Shown here one piece after another: positions 1-11,500 of a stretch of DNA of 64,000 nt. The notes under the pieces are model-generated. The model saw nothing but the letters and a program-made list of their open reading frames with translations, did not search any database and was not told the DNA's origin. This DNA is from Holacanthus passer (Eukaryota; Chordata; Actinopteri; Pomacanthidae), in NCBI GenBank assembly GCA_025331565.1, contig JAFREQ010000093.1, forward strand, positions 2,161,001 through 2,225,000, written 5' to 3'. The stretch's first letter is position 1. Every line of letters starts with the position of its first letter. The position numbers and the translations under genes are program-made.

Positions 1-492
1 CTTCTCGCTAACAAACCTGCTGTCAGACACTGGCCGTTTACAACATGAAGGAACAACCAGCAGATAAGTTTAATTTCCAATGAGCTGCCAAGTCGCCATC
101 TGAGGCGTCTGCAGATATCACTCACACTAACGTCAATTACGTCACCAAGTCCATATCAACAGTGTCATTTAAAATTACAGTTACAGCTTACAAATGTTAA
201 TTAGAAACTATATATTTGTATCAAAATGCACCGAAGAAGCATTTGAGGTTTTACAGTATCTGAACACCACCCTGGTAAATACTGACAGGAGAAACTGAAC
301 ACTTGAAACTTTAATGCTACAAAAAGAAAAAGGTCAAATTTAAAACGATTATTGAAGACTGGCACAAAAGAGCCCACTTCTGTCTCCACTTATGAAACCC
401 TAACTGCTCAAACAGCCCCAGTCTGAGACAAAATGGAAAATTCTGCCAATTTTCAACATGGATCTCATTTTCTAAGATGTATGAGTGTTCGC

Positions 493-494
<2 letters not shown>

Positions 495-554
<60 letters not shown>
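495..554. repeat. (CA)n microsatellite, about 60 bp
   Basis: An uninterrupted run of about 30 CA dinucleotides. It produces a meaningless Thr-His reading frame. Confidence 0.95.
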
Positions 555-556
<2 letters not shown>

Positions 557-944
557 CCTCCAAATACAGAATGTGAAGTATTCAGGAAAAGAGCCTTCTC
601 AGATGACGCTGGAGATATGAAGGTTATGGAGGACTTTCATCCCAGTCCAGACGTTAGTGTTGGCTGCAGATTTCACCTCTGCGACCACCGAACTTCCCTC
701 GGATAAAATTCCAGAGTGACGAGGCTGAAATCTGGAGTTGGAGACGGACCATCTGAACTCAAGACGAGGTTAGAGAGACATGGAGGTGTGTTGAGAGAGA
801 GCGTCTGTGCTTTAGTTCTCTGAGACAGAAGGTAAAGAAAAGCCAACATGTGGCCGTATACTGAGTTTCGTCTGCAGTATATTTAGAAGCAGTGTTGACA
901 CTGAAAAATCATCCAAAGCTTTATGACTTTAAAAAATAGATTAT

Positions 945-1565
945 CAGGAAATACTGGTATGTTTGTTTGTTTTCTTGGCCAGAGTTAGAGGAGAAGATCA
1001 ACACCAGTCTTACGTCTGAATGTTAAACAGACTCAAGTGAAGAGATGGTGAGTTTGACTTAGCATAAAGAAAGAAATAAAAAATACATATAATAAATATA
1101 CAATATGAATAAATGAATATATTGTAAATAAAATATTTGGTTTAAATAATAAAAATGATATTTCTTGACAGACTCACTCACTAACTGGTTAAGAAAACTA
1201 ATACTTCATCTATTCTTTACTTAAATAAATGAATAAAAACCACTGCAGCACATCGAGACTCCAGAAAGTCACTGCTCTCCACCAAAAAAAAAAAAAAAAC
1301 AGTCCAGCACTTAAAACCCCAGTAAAACCACAATTTGTCTTCTTAGCACTTTGGTTTTTTTTTACAGATTAAATAAACAAGGTGCAAAGGTCCTAATTAA
1401 TGATCCTCAGAGCTGCTGGCAGGTGCACTTTTTCCCTTTCAGATGGAGCCAAGCCAGCTGTTTCCCTGTTTCCTGTATTTGCGCTAAGTTAAGCTCATAT
1501 CAAAACAGACAAACATGTCAGATCAACCTTCTAAGCTAAAAAACATATTTCTCAAACATGTCACC
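945..1565. repeat. Dispersed fish repeat with inverted arms (diverged copy)
   Basis: The right part (about 1405-1565) holds the family's signature (...AGCCAGCTGTTTCCCTGTTTCC..., then GCTAAGTTAAGCTCATATC). The left part (about 960-1075) holds the complementary arm (GAGTTAGAGGAGAAGATCAAC, then TTAGCATAAAG). A better-preserved copy lies at 25450-25920. Non-autonomous element; superfamily not assigned. Confidence 0.5.
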
Positions 1566-2019
1566 AAAAGTTTATTACATTTTCTAAGGAATCCCCTGAA
1601 GCAGTTTCTGTGACCAGCAGGTTTAGTGGTAGGCCCACGTTCACATCACCATCAACATCACAGTTACTGATTTGCATTTACGACATCCTGTTTTCGATGC
1701 AACTGCATAAAATCAGAACAGAAATCAAAGTTTCTACTGAACAAATGTCCATATCTGCCTTTAAAATAGTCACAAATCCAATGACAGCTCCTACAACACA
1801 AGCAGCGTGTACAAAAAAACAGCTTTAACTTAAGCAGCAGTGTTTACTCTCAGAGACAAAGCGCCAGACTTCATTACACTCACAGCGAGCATTTACAGAC
1901 TCCTGACAGAAAAAAGATCACAGGATTTCTCCTCCACTACCAGAACAGTGGCAGACATGCTGTCACGCCTGCATCTCTTCACACACCAGCGCACACACCC
2001 ACACAAATATTCCAGTCAG

Positions 2020-2093
2020 ATAAATGGTAAAATCTCATGTCTTTGCAAATTTCCCCACTGTGGGACGAATAAAGGTTTATCTTATCTTACCTT
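2020..2093 (+). mobile_element. 3' tail of a non-LTR retrotransposon (L2/CR1-like)
   Basis: The segment AAATTTCCCCACTGTGGGAC, then GAATAAAGG, then a short TTATCTTATCTTA repeat, has the form of the 3' end of truncated fish LINEs, with a stem-loop and a short tandem tail. Nothing coding remains upstream. Confidence 0.5.
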
Positions 2094-3700
2094 TCACATT
2101 TTCTTCTACCCATTTTCCTCTCTGCAGTCCAATGTATCCTGACCAAGCCAGAGTCAGAAGTCCAGCTCCAGGTGCGCCACACCCTGCCTGTGTGTCCTGT
2201 ACCAGGTGACACTAACAAGCTCTGCCATTAGGGTGAGAAGAATCAGCTGAGTGTGGGCTGAGCAAACAAGGCAATCCACTCTGTCCTTGGTGACAATCTA
2301 CAGTGGATATGCCCATTGGGTGTGTTTAGAGCCTAAAAAACACACCCACAGAGTGGCAGGTCCTTCCTGCAGCTGGTAAGTGTTTCACTCTCTATCCAGT
2401 GAATAATAAAAAAAAAAAGAGGTCAGAATATAATCAGCGACAATAACAAGATTTTCTTCTTCCTTTTTCATGCTCTTTACACATATCTGCTGACTCTGCA
2501 GAGCGAACAGGATCAGGAACACATTCATGCTCTTGCACAACATTTCATATTGCAAGCTTAAGGTAACAATACTGGTGATTAATCCAACCATCTGGGAGGC
2601 CCATATCAAAGTGAGTCAGAACCTGAAGGCACAGGTTGCTACTTGAAGATCTGGAAATCTAGCTCCACATTGCCATCTGATGGGCTGCTTTAGACAAACA
2701 GCACAACAAGACGAGGGCGGCAGCAACCGGTAGGTTTCTCTGTCAGGATTAAGCAAACAGACACAGCAGCCTTTATTTATCCAATTTTCATCCAAATGTT
2801 TTGGTCTCGTGAGGGAAAAGCACAAAGACGATTTTTTCAGTCAGTTGGCAGATGAATCAATCTTCTCAAGAACTCAATCTATGCTCTTTTTGTTTTGTAA
2901 TAGTCACGGAGCCTGTATATAACATTTTTTGTCACTTTTCATAATGATTGGCTGCTCAAGACTGAGGTTTTATTATTTATGTTAAAAAAAAGTGTTAAAT
3001 GTCTCGGGCTTGGGACGGAGCCCAGGACTGTCGACATCCAGAGCCACAGGGGCTTACAGGGAGCTCCCTCTGAGACGATCCATCACCACAACACATGTAC
3101 GCAATATGTTTTAGGACGCGCCATTCTTCAGCAAGGCACTACTGTGCCTCTCCTGGGACGCAGCAGATTAATGTCACACAGCCTGATAATCAAACATACT
3201 GAGAGAATATAGGATGCACGACTCAACATCACCATCACAACCACAGGAATTTTACGAGTGTGAATACAGCAGACTTCCTTAAGGACAGAGAGAGACTCCA
3301 AGTTCAGTGACGGTGGCAGCTTTTATCAGTCACCTGACTTTTCATTTTCTACAGGGAGCAATAAAGTTAATTGAACCCACTTTTCAAGAATTGGGTCACG
3401 GCCTGAGCGGGAGGGAAACACCAATTACCCCTAAAATGAGCAATTAGCAACACGCCCTGTGTCTGCTTTGATACCAAACAACTCTGTGTTACACTGCGGC
3501 TCCAACTTGGTGATTTGAGGTTTTAATGGGAAATAATTTTTCTCCCATTTATTACTTTTTTTTTTTTTTTTTTTTAACGTGTGTTTCTAATCACTTCCCT
3601 GATTAAGCCAATTAGGGTCTCATAACAGTGTGAAGTTAATTTAGGGAATGAGATTAACTCTTGACATCCAAGAGGAAGGGGTATGGAAATAAAACTCCAT

Positions 3701-3704
<4 letters not shown>

Positions 3705-3738
<34 letters not shown>
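3705..3738. repeat. (GA)n microsatellite
   Basis: A perfect GA run of 34 bp, preceded at about 3556-3575 by a T homopolymer. Confidence 0.95.
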
Positions 3739-3740
<2 letters not shown>

Positions 3741-5577
3741 AAGTATTTCAAAGTCTAACAGCTGTAATTTTTTTTTGATTGGTCATGAAGGAGATACATC
3801 TCTCTTTCAGCTTCATGCAACCACAGCTTGGATATTTGTACATCTGTCATTGGTTGCATGTGAAATGTGTTTTCTCAACTGGAAAATCCCCTTCTTCCTT
3901 CCTAAAAGTAATTCTGGAACACAATGAAAACCTCAAAGTGCAATGAAAATCCCAAACTGACATCCAGTAGTGGAAGAGTATTTGAAAATTAAATTACTAA
4001 GTACAAAACTTTTGATGACTCAAAGGGGGATTCTGACATCATGGCAGCGCATGAGATAGAAAAACCAAGAGTGATGACTCAGTTTGACTTTGATGGATGG
4101 CTCCATTTGTTCCAACAATCACTCAGCTCCTCCTGCAGACCCCCCCTCTGTCACCCATCACATGACGGTCGATCATATTTTTACTTGACTGCATTGTGAA
4201 CACAGTGTGCTGGTGCTCCCCATCCATCAGTGTCATACTGCCGAGGTGTCAGAGAGGTCCTCTTCCACATCACGATGAAGGAGCAGACCACGCTTCATAA
4301 TCCAGGATCAAGCATCGTGGCCGTGGTTCGCTTTAGCTCTCTGACTCAGAGCAGCTTCCAGTAAGCCGCCTCTCCCACATCTCGTACTCGATCTCATGCT
4401 GCAGCTTGTCTTGCATTACGCAGCCACTGAATCTCTTCATTGTTGATCACTGAAAACCCCCAGGTTCAGTCTTGCATTGAAATCTAGAGCTTAGGTCTTG
4501 AAATGGGATCATTTCAAAAATATGTCAGCAGCATGATTGTTCTGGGAAGATGGACTTTTACACAAGGTCCAAATACTCATTCTGACATCAAATAAAAATT
4601 TCAAGATCTCTTCAAAAGCATTAAACCTTTTTTATCCTGCAAGTAATTCTCTATATGCTAGTTTCTGTTTCTAAATAATATTTCTAAGAACATTACTCAT
4701 ATGGCTGGCTAACCAACCTGTCTTAGCATGTGTTTCTAGGAATAAAAGGCTTCATTCGTGTCTCATTTCCCTTCCAAGAAAAACACTAATGTTTAATCAT
4801 CCTCTAAATATGTGTAGCTGTACAGACGAGCTCCTCTTCTTCAGATGAATTACTGGGGTGTTCTGCTGCCCCTCCACAGGATCAAATACCCCTGTCATTT
4901 AGAATGAAACTCTGGGATATGTATTATTAAAATACATCTTGTGTGATCACCTGTCACCACAAGTGCCATCATAGCCACCAAATGAGCCAAACCTCAAGTC
5001 TTGTTTGGTGAAAATGAAATGTTTCAGGCAAGAGATGGTCAAATGTTTCAAGTGTTAACATGAAGAGAAACCCAGGCAGCCTATAGATTCATCTGGAGAT
5101 ATAGTTTCATTACAAGTAAAAAAGTACTTTCAAACGCATCCATTCACTCCATTTTAAGGCCTTGCAGTATGGAATCATTCTCAACTCCACAAACCCTCAA
5201 GTCTGTGAGATCCCTGTTTGCAGATACATGATTTTACATCTGACAATAATAGCTACAATCTGGATTACATATATTCACAATCACTCATGACCAGCATCTA
5301 TTACAGAGGAGCAAACATCACTTTGTGGCGTGTAGTGACACCATTTTCTCACTTCTTCAGGGTTATTCTTTGTCCACTGTGTTCACCCACTGTCTGATAG
5401 CAAGACCTTGAATATCCCAGTCCTTCCTCCATGCACCTGTTTTTTAGTTTTACATAATAACATTTTTCATTTATCCCAACCACCTCTTAAAATCTTTGTC
5501 CCTTCTCAATCCATGTTCCCCCTGAAAACCCAGACTGTCTCTTTGCAAGTGGCACCCAGCGCCCCTCCTCGTCCTCC

Positions 5578-8500
5578 TCACTGGGGTCCCAGTCCTCCCT
5601 GGGTGCTCTGGCCGTCGCTGTGGTCGCTCCCCCACAGTCGGTAAAACTGACTGAAGTCCACGTAAGGCGGGACCCTGCCCGTCTCGTCGGGCTGAGCCGC
5701 CTGGCTGCCTCTCTGGCGGAACAGGCTTCCATCTCCCGAGCTGGAGCTGGAGCTCTGCGTCTGGGTGTTGGTGGACTGGAGCGTTGCTGTCGGGCTCTGG
5801 CTGCTGGGGAGAGTGGAGGAGTAGAAAAGGGAGGAGGAGAAAGGTGGTTGGTTGGGAAGGGTGGAGGAAGAGGAGGCAGGTATGAGGGTAGGAATAGAGG
5901 AGGAAGAAGTGGGGGCAGAGGAGAGGAAGGGGTCCACGTAGGGGGTCGACAGACAAAGGAGAGAGGTGGAGAGAGGGAGAGGACGGGGAGGAGGAGGGGT
6001 GGTGGACAAAGAGAAGAGGGAGGTGGAGAGGGGGAGAGGAGGGAGAGGAGAGAGGGGGTAAAGAGGGGAAAGAGGGAGTTCAATTATGGGCTGCAGGATG
6101 TCGACGGAAGTTTGGCAGGTAGCAGGGTGGAACGTGCTGAAGGAGCGGAAAAAGGAGATGCAAGGACGGAGTGTAGGACACAGGATGGATGTTGGCAAGT
6201 CGGGGACCAATGAGGAAGAGAAATTTAGATGTGAGTCAGACAGTGAGTGACAGGGAGATGGAGAAGCAATCCTTCTGGACGACAGAGCAGAAGGCACAAA
6301 TGGAGAAAGAACCCAAAGCAGCAGCCACCTGAGCGCTACTCGTGTTCACTCATTTTACAGGTAAAGGCACTAAAGGCACATTCTGAACAAGCCAGGGCTC
6401 TAACTTCAGGGCAGGACAAACCTAAACTAAAAAAAAAAAAATGTCAGCGGTGGGATATTGCATCTTCTTTTGTCACTGACGAAGAAATGAACTCTCTGAC
6501 TCTCTGTGAGTGAGGTTGCATCTTATTTTGTCACTGACGAAGAAATGAAGTTTACAGATGTTGGAAAAAATTAACTGAATGACTGTGTTAGAAATAAATA
6601 AATGAATATGTATATGTAACAAATGTTTTACTAAAATGTGAGCTGCGTTATGATTTAATCGTTTTCATGACACTGAATTATCCAAATCCATTCAGCCATC
6701 TTATGATTGGGACCGACAGCATTTAGCATGGGACTGTTTAACTTGTATTTCAGGACGGTTGGGGGTGGTGGAGAAAAAAAAAAAAATGACATTAGAGCCC
6801 TGCATGTTGATGAAAGATGTCAGTGACTGATGCTGGTGGTTAAAGAAACATATAATAAACTTAGAAGAACATTTCATGTGACATGTGTTCGATCTAAAGT
6901 TGCATGCTCCGCTGTGGTTATGGGCAATTCCAAGTACGCTGCTATGCACAGTATTCACTGTTCCATTGTACACATGCTGGTATAAGCACTCGTCAAGATA
7001 AAAGCACTGCGAACATGATAAGTAGTAAAATGCTGTCTGAATATTACAAACGATGAGCCGTATTTTTCATCTCTCAAACCTTTAGACGCAATCTGGGCTT
7101 ACTTTAACTGGACTGCCTGGACATTACTGTGCAATTTTCTTCTGCACACACAGTAAAACCTACACCCAAGAGCAATACTGATTTAATTAAATTTATATGC
7201 TTGCATTACAGTACATGGCATACACTGTTTGCGTACGAGTAAGTTCAATATTGAAATACTATTTCCAGCTGTATTTGATCAGTCTTCCCTTTCTATTCTG
7301 TGAAAGGGACCCTGGCATGATGGACAGAACACCCAGCTGTGGAACAATGGGGAAGTGAAAACTATGCTAACACATAAATAAGCACAGCAGTGGAGGGACG
7401 CAGGGGAGTGGAAATCAAGCTAACCTAAAATAAATACAGCAAGCGAGGGACGAGGGAGTTGAAATTCTTGCTTATCTAAAATACACCCAAAATAAACTTG
7501 AGAGCAGGGAGTGAGAGTGGAGCTCGCCCAGAGTGAACAGCAGCGGGACAAGGGAGTGAAAATCAAGTGTAGGAAGCAACAATACAACAGGCCGCGTGAC
7601 AAAAAAGTAAAAACCAGGAGGAAACAGGAAAAACATGCAAAAGAGTAAAAATGAAGCTTACCCAGACCAAACTTAGGAGGAGGAGAGAACCAGGTGTGAA
7701 AAACAAGCTTACCCAGAGCAGGCAGGGAGAAGAGACAAACCAGTCTTACCCTGGTGTGGGGGTGCCTTCCTCCAGGGTGGAGGCAGTGTTGGTTCCATTG
7801 GTGAGGGTGCTTTGAGAGGGCATGACCAGTGAGAGGGTGACACTGGTTTTACTGGTGCTCTGGCTGTTGGAGTAGGGCACGGACACGGGGTAGATACGAC
7901 CACCTGAAAGGAGGACAGAGGACATACATGTGATGAAATGAGTTGAAAGTCACACAAAATATTGACTCCTGTTCATCTCAGAGCCATTTGTACGGTTCTC
8001 AAAGCGACAAGTTAAAGGCTGTTGTTCAATTGTTTTGAAATGGAGGTTTGAGGTGAGGTTTTTGAAGAAAAACACAGTGAAACCAGTGAGCAGCCTCAGC
8101 ATAAAATGGGAACCTTGGGAACCTGGAGTATTGGATTTTTTTCTGCCTGGACTTTGTTATTTTGGCTCTATGTGGTGTTCTTGGCTGCACCTCTCAAATT
8201 CTTTGATGGCTGCTGAACCTAGCATTAGTTCAGTATTTCTTTTGAAGCACTGGTATTAAGATTTCAGTGTGGGACTAGTTTTAATCCATGTTGGAGAAAC
8301 CTTTATAATCCAAATTCAACATGATTTCGAATTTCTATTTTAAATTTCAACAAGGTAATTTTAACAGTGCTAAAACGTTTGAATCAAGGATATAACAGTC
8401 AGTTTTTTGCCCCTCAATCTCAGTGGGTCCACACTTAAACCAAAATGTTGATTAAATCTGTATCTGACACATTCAAATAACTAAACGACTGCTAAATTTG

Positions 8501-11500
8501 GTAAACCTTGTTTTTTACCTGAGTGCAGGACAAACCTGAACTAAAATAAAAATGTCAGCCAGTGACATTGCTGTCCCCAGGCAGTGGCAGGACAAACCTG
8601 AACTAAAATCCCGAGGAAAAATGACAATCAGCCAGTTTGTTAACTTCCTCACATTGCTGTCCCCAGGCAGTGGTGGGATATTGCATCAGATGTTAGAAAA
8701 AATGAATTGAATGACTGTGCTATGAATAAATAAATGAATATGTATATGTAACAAATGTTTTACTAAAATGTGAGCTGATTTATGATTTAATCATTTTCAT
8801 GGTATTTATGTGTAAACATAAGCTACTTGATCCAAATACTGGAGGCTCTATTATTAGTTAGGATCAAAATTATTCATATGACACAGATTCCTATATTTTA
8901 ACGTCTAACATGGTCCCACACTAGAAAATTTAACGGTTGAATTGCAAAAGCTTTAACAAATGATAAGTTTCTCTCATCTTTAAATCTATATCGGAGTGGT
9001 TTTCAACATGGGAGTTAGGACCATCCAAGAGTGTTACATAATCAACAAGTTAAGGAAGAAGAGCAAAAAACATATTTCTGCTCCATAAAATTATGTTAAT
9101 TTTTTGTTTTTATTTCTGTATAAAATACTCAATAGTTTTAAGTCTCCAGACCTCTCAACTTTGACTTTGTTTTAAAGGGTTACAAGCCAAAACGTTTGAG
9201 AACCACTGATATAAAGTATTAAGAGTAAGTAAGATTTTGGTTAATAAAGTTAAAAAATGCCTCTAAATCTTTAAAAGTTTTAAATGAGGAACAGTGTTGG
9301 TGTGGCTCGTGTGTAGGTCTGTTCCCTGAGCAGGTGACCCAATCCCAGAACTCCTACCCTGTGTAGGCGTGAGCGCTCCGTCAGCCAGCGGGTAGTTGAG
9401 CGTGCGGATGAGCAGGGTCATGTCCTCGTGCCGAGAACAGTAGGTCGCCCTCTGACGGCCGGACACGTAGACGTCGTGGTGCAGCCGTTTGACACGGTCC
9501 ACCACCGACTGAGCCGCTGCCTCCAGGCTGGTCTGCTGGGCCAGCTCTGCTGCTACCATGGCCACGATTTCCTACGAAGGAAAGCAGAGGAGACGGGGCT
9601 CAGAGTTGTTAGAGTTGAAGAACATGAGGAGGATGAAAAGAAAGAATGGAAATGAGGGGATGGAAGACGAGCAAGAGGCCACTAAGAAAAACAATTAAAA
9701 TATAATAAGTGAAGAAAAGAAAACAGCAATGAACACTCAAGAAAACAAGACTTAGTACAAGAAGGATGGAGGAAAGGAAACAGAAATAACAGAATAAGAG
9801 AAAGATGACATCAATGAAAAGGAAAGAAGATGAGTGACAGGAAGGAAGGAACAGGACAGGAAGAGTAAAGACAGATTAAGATGGCATAAAGAACGATAAG
9901 AAATAAGTGGTTTGAGTAGGTGGTTTGGAAAAGAAGACAGAGAAATTAATTATTGCAGACATTAAAAAAAAGACATCAGCAAGGGAAAAGTGGTTGAGGT
10001 GGTAAGAAATTGTCGGGATGAACGCACTAACCTGATTGGCCTGTTCGGGGCCGTGGGCGGACTCGAGGGCATTGATGAGACCTTCTGACATCAGCAACAA
10101 GAAGCCCGTCACGTTGTCCAAAGACTGGCTGCCATGAATCTCTGGTTCCGAGATGACCGGCCTCGTCTTGGCCGCACTGATGGTTGGAGGAGGACAGATA
10201 GATATGTTAGCAGATGAACTAATATCTAATCTAAATATCTTAAGGGAGAGAATGAGGAGAACAAGCAGGGGCGAGGGCTGGAAGAAAGAGCGGAAGAAGA
10301 GAGAAAGAGGGAGGAGCTGAGACAAAAAGAGAGACATAAGTGCACCTGACCTAAATACAATAAACCTAACTAATCTCATAGATCCGAAGAATCGCTTATG
10401 CGTTGCTCACATCAAATTTCCTGCACTCTCTTTGATGGCACTAAGGAGGAAATTCTATAAAAATTCTATTGTGTGTTTTATTGAGGATCATAATTGGAAA
10501 GACTCGTAGATATGTGAGCCTGATTTGTTTGGCCTGGACTGCAGACAGGAACAGGAAATGAGAAGTGTGAGAGAGGGGGCCCTGGATGGTGGAATTTCAG
10601 CTGGGGGAAAAAAAAAAGGCTGGAACAGAGTAGATCTGATAATAAAGACCATAATATGGAGACAGAGCCTCCACTGTCCAGGTAGTGCAGAGTATCCACA
10701 CACAATCAGGAACTGATTCTGCTCTAGGAACTGTAAGTCAGGTGGAGCTGTGTGAGTTAATGGAACATTTTAAAAGGAGGGGTTTGACAGGCAAATGAGA
10801 AGTCTGTCCATATGCTAATGATGAAGCTGGATGCAGCAGGCGATAGCTTAACTCATCTTAACTGGAAACACGGGTAAAACAGCTTGACACAGTTACATAG
10901 TTTTAAAAATCTGCCTACAGGCACCTCTAAATTTTTACTATTTATCATGTTATATCTTGTTTATTTAATCTGTATATTAACACAAATTAAAAAAAAGCGA
11001 CAGGAGACTCGGCTGGTTGTATCATGGTGATGACGAAGACTGCAGGAATTCACTGTGCTGGACCAAGAGCTACTTTCTGCACACAGCTCCTTGTAAAACC
11101 ACAGCTTGTTTTCAGATTTCTGTTTTTGTGCGGATGAAATAAATGAGATATGACATGTTAACTAGTCAAATTAAGAGTTGCTGGCAGATGGAATTTGTTT
11201 CCTTTGGACAGAGCCAGGCTACCTTTGAATACTGTTCAGAATTTACATAGTAGGGACGCATCCATCCATCTGTTTCTCTTCTGATACCAATTCCAATACC
11301 TCAAACAAAGTGCTCATGGTGAAACTGAGTAACAATCTGATAACTGTGCTCCCTTTTTTAACGTAAACTCTAATCTTTAACTCACTGCATGGAACTTATT
11401 GGAGTGATTTTTAGGTAAGAGTGTGAGGCCAAGGACAACTGTGACCAGGACAGAACAATATGAAAAAAAAAAATCATATCATCATGGTGGAAAAGGCAAT

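Larger units (their letters stand above)
1..5577. other. Non-coding flank downstream of TAB1, including its 3' UTR
   Basis: No ORF here resembles a known protein. The part next to 5577 must hold the TAB1 3' UTR. No AATAAA on the minus strand could be tied to it with confidence; an ATTAAA variant at 4792-4797 is one candidate. The rest holds a CA repeat, an inverted-arm repeat, a LINE tail, a GA repeat and homopolymer A/T runs, listed separately. Confidence 0.5.

Noticed and set aside
2979..3212. 77 aa plus-strand ORF in the left flank
   Set aside because: No similarity to the next gene expected from human synteny (MGAT3) or to any family; treated as chance.
5810..6297. Pro/Ser/Leu-rich minus-strand and Gly/Arg-rich plus-strand ORFs up to 239 aa
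   Set aside because: Only the 5578-5803 part of the minus-strand frame is coding (TAB1 last exon). The rest is intronic homopurine sequence that lacks stop codons by composition.
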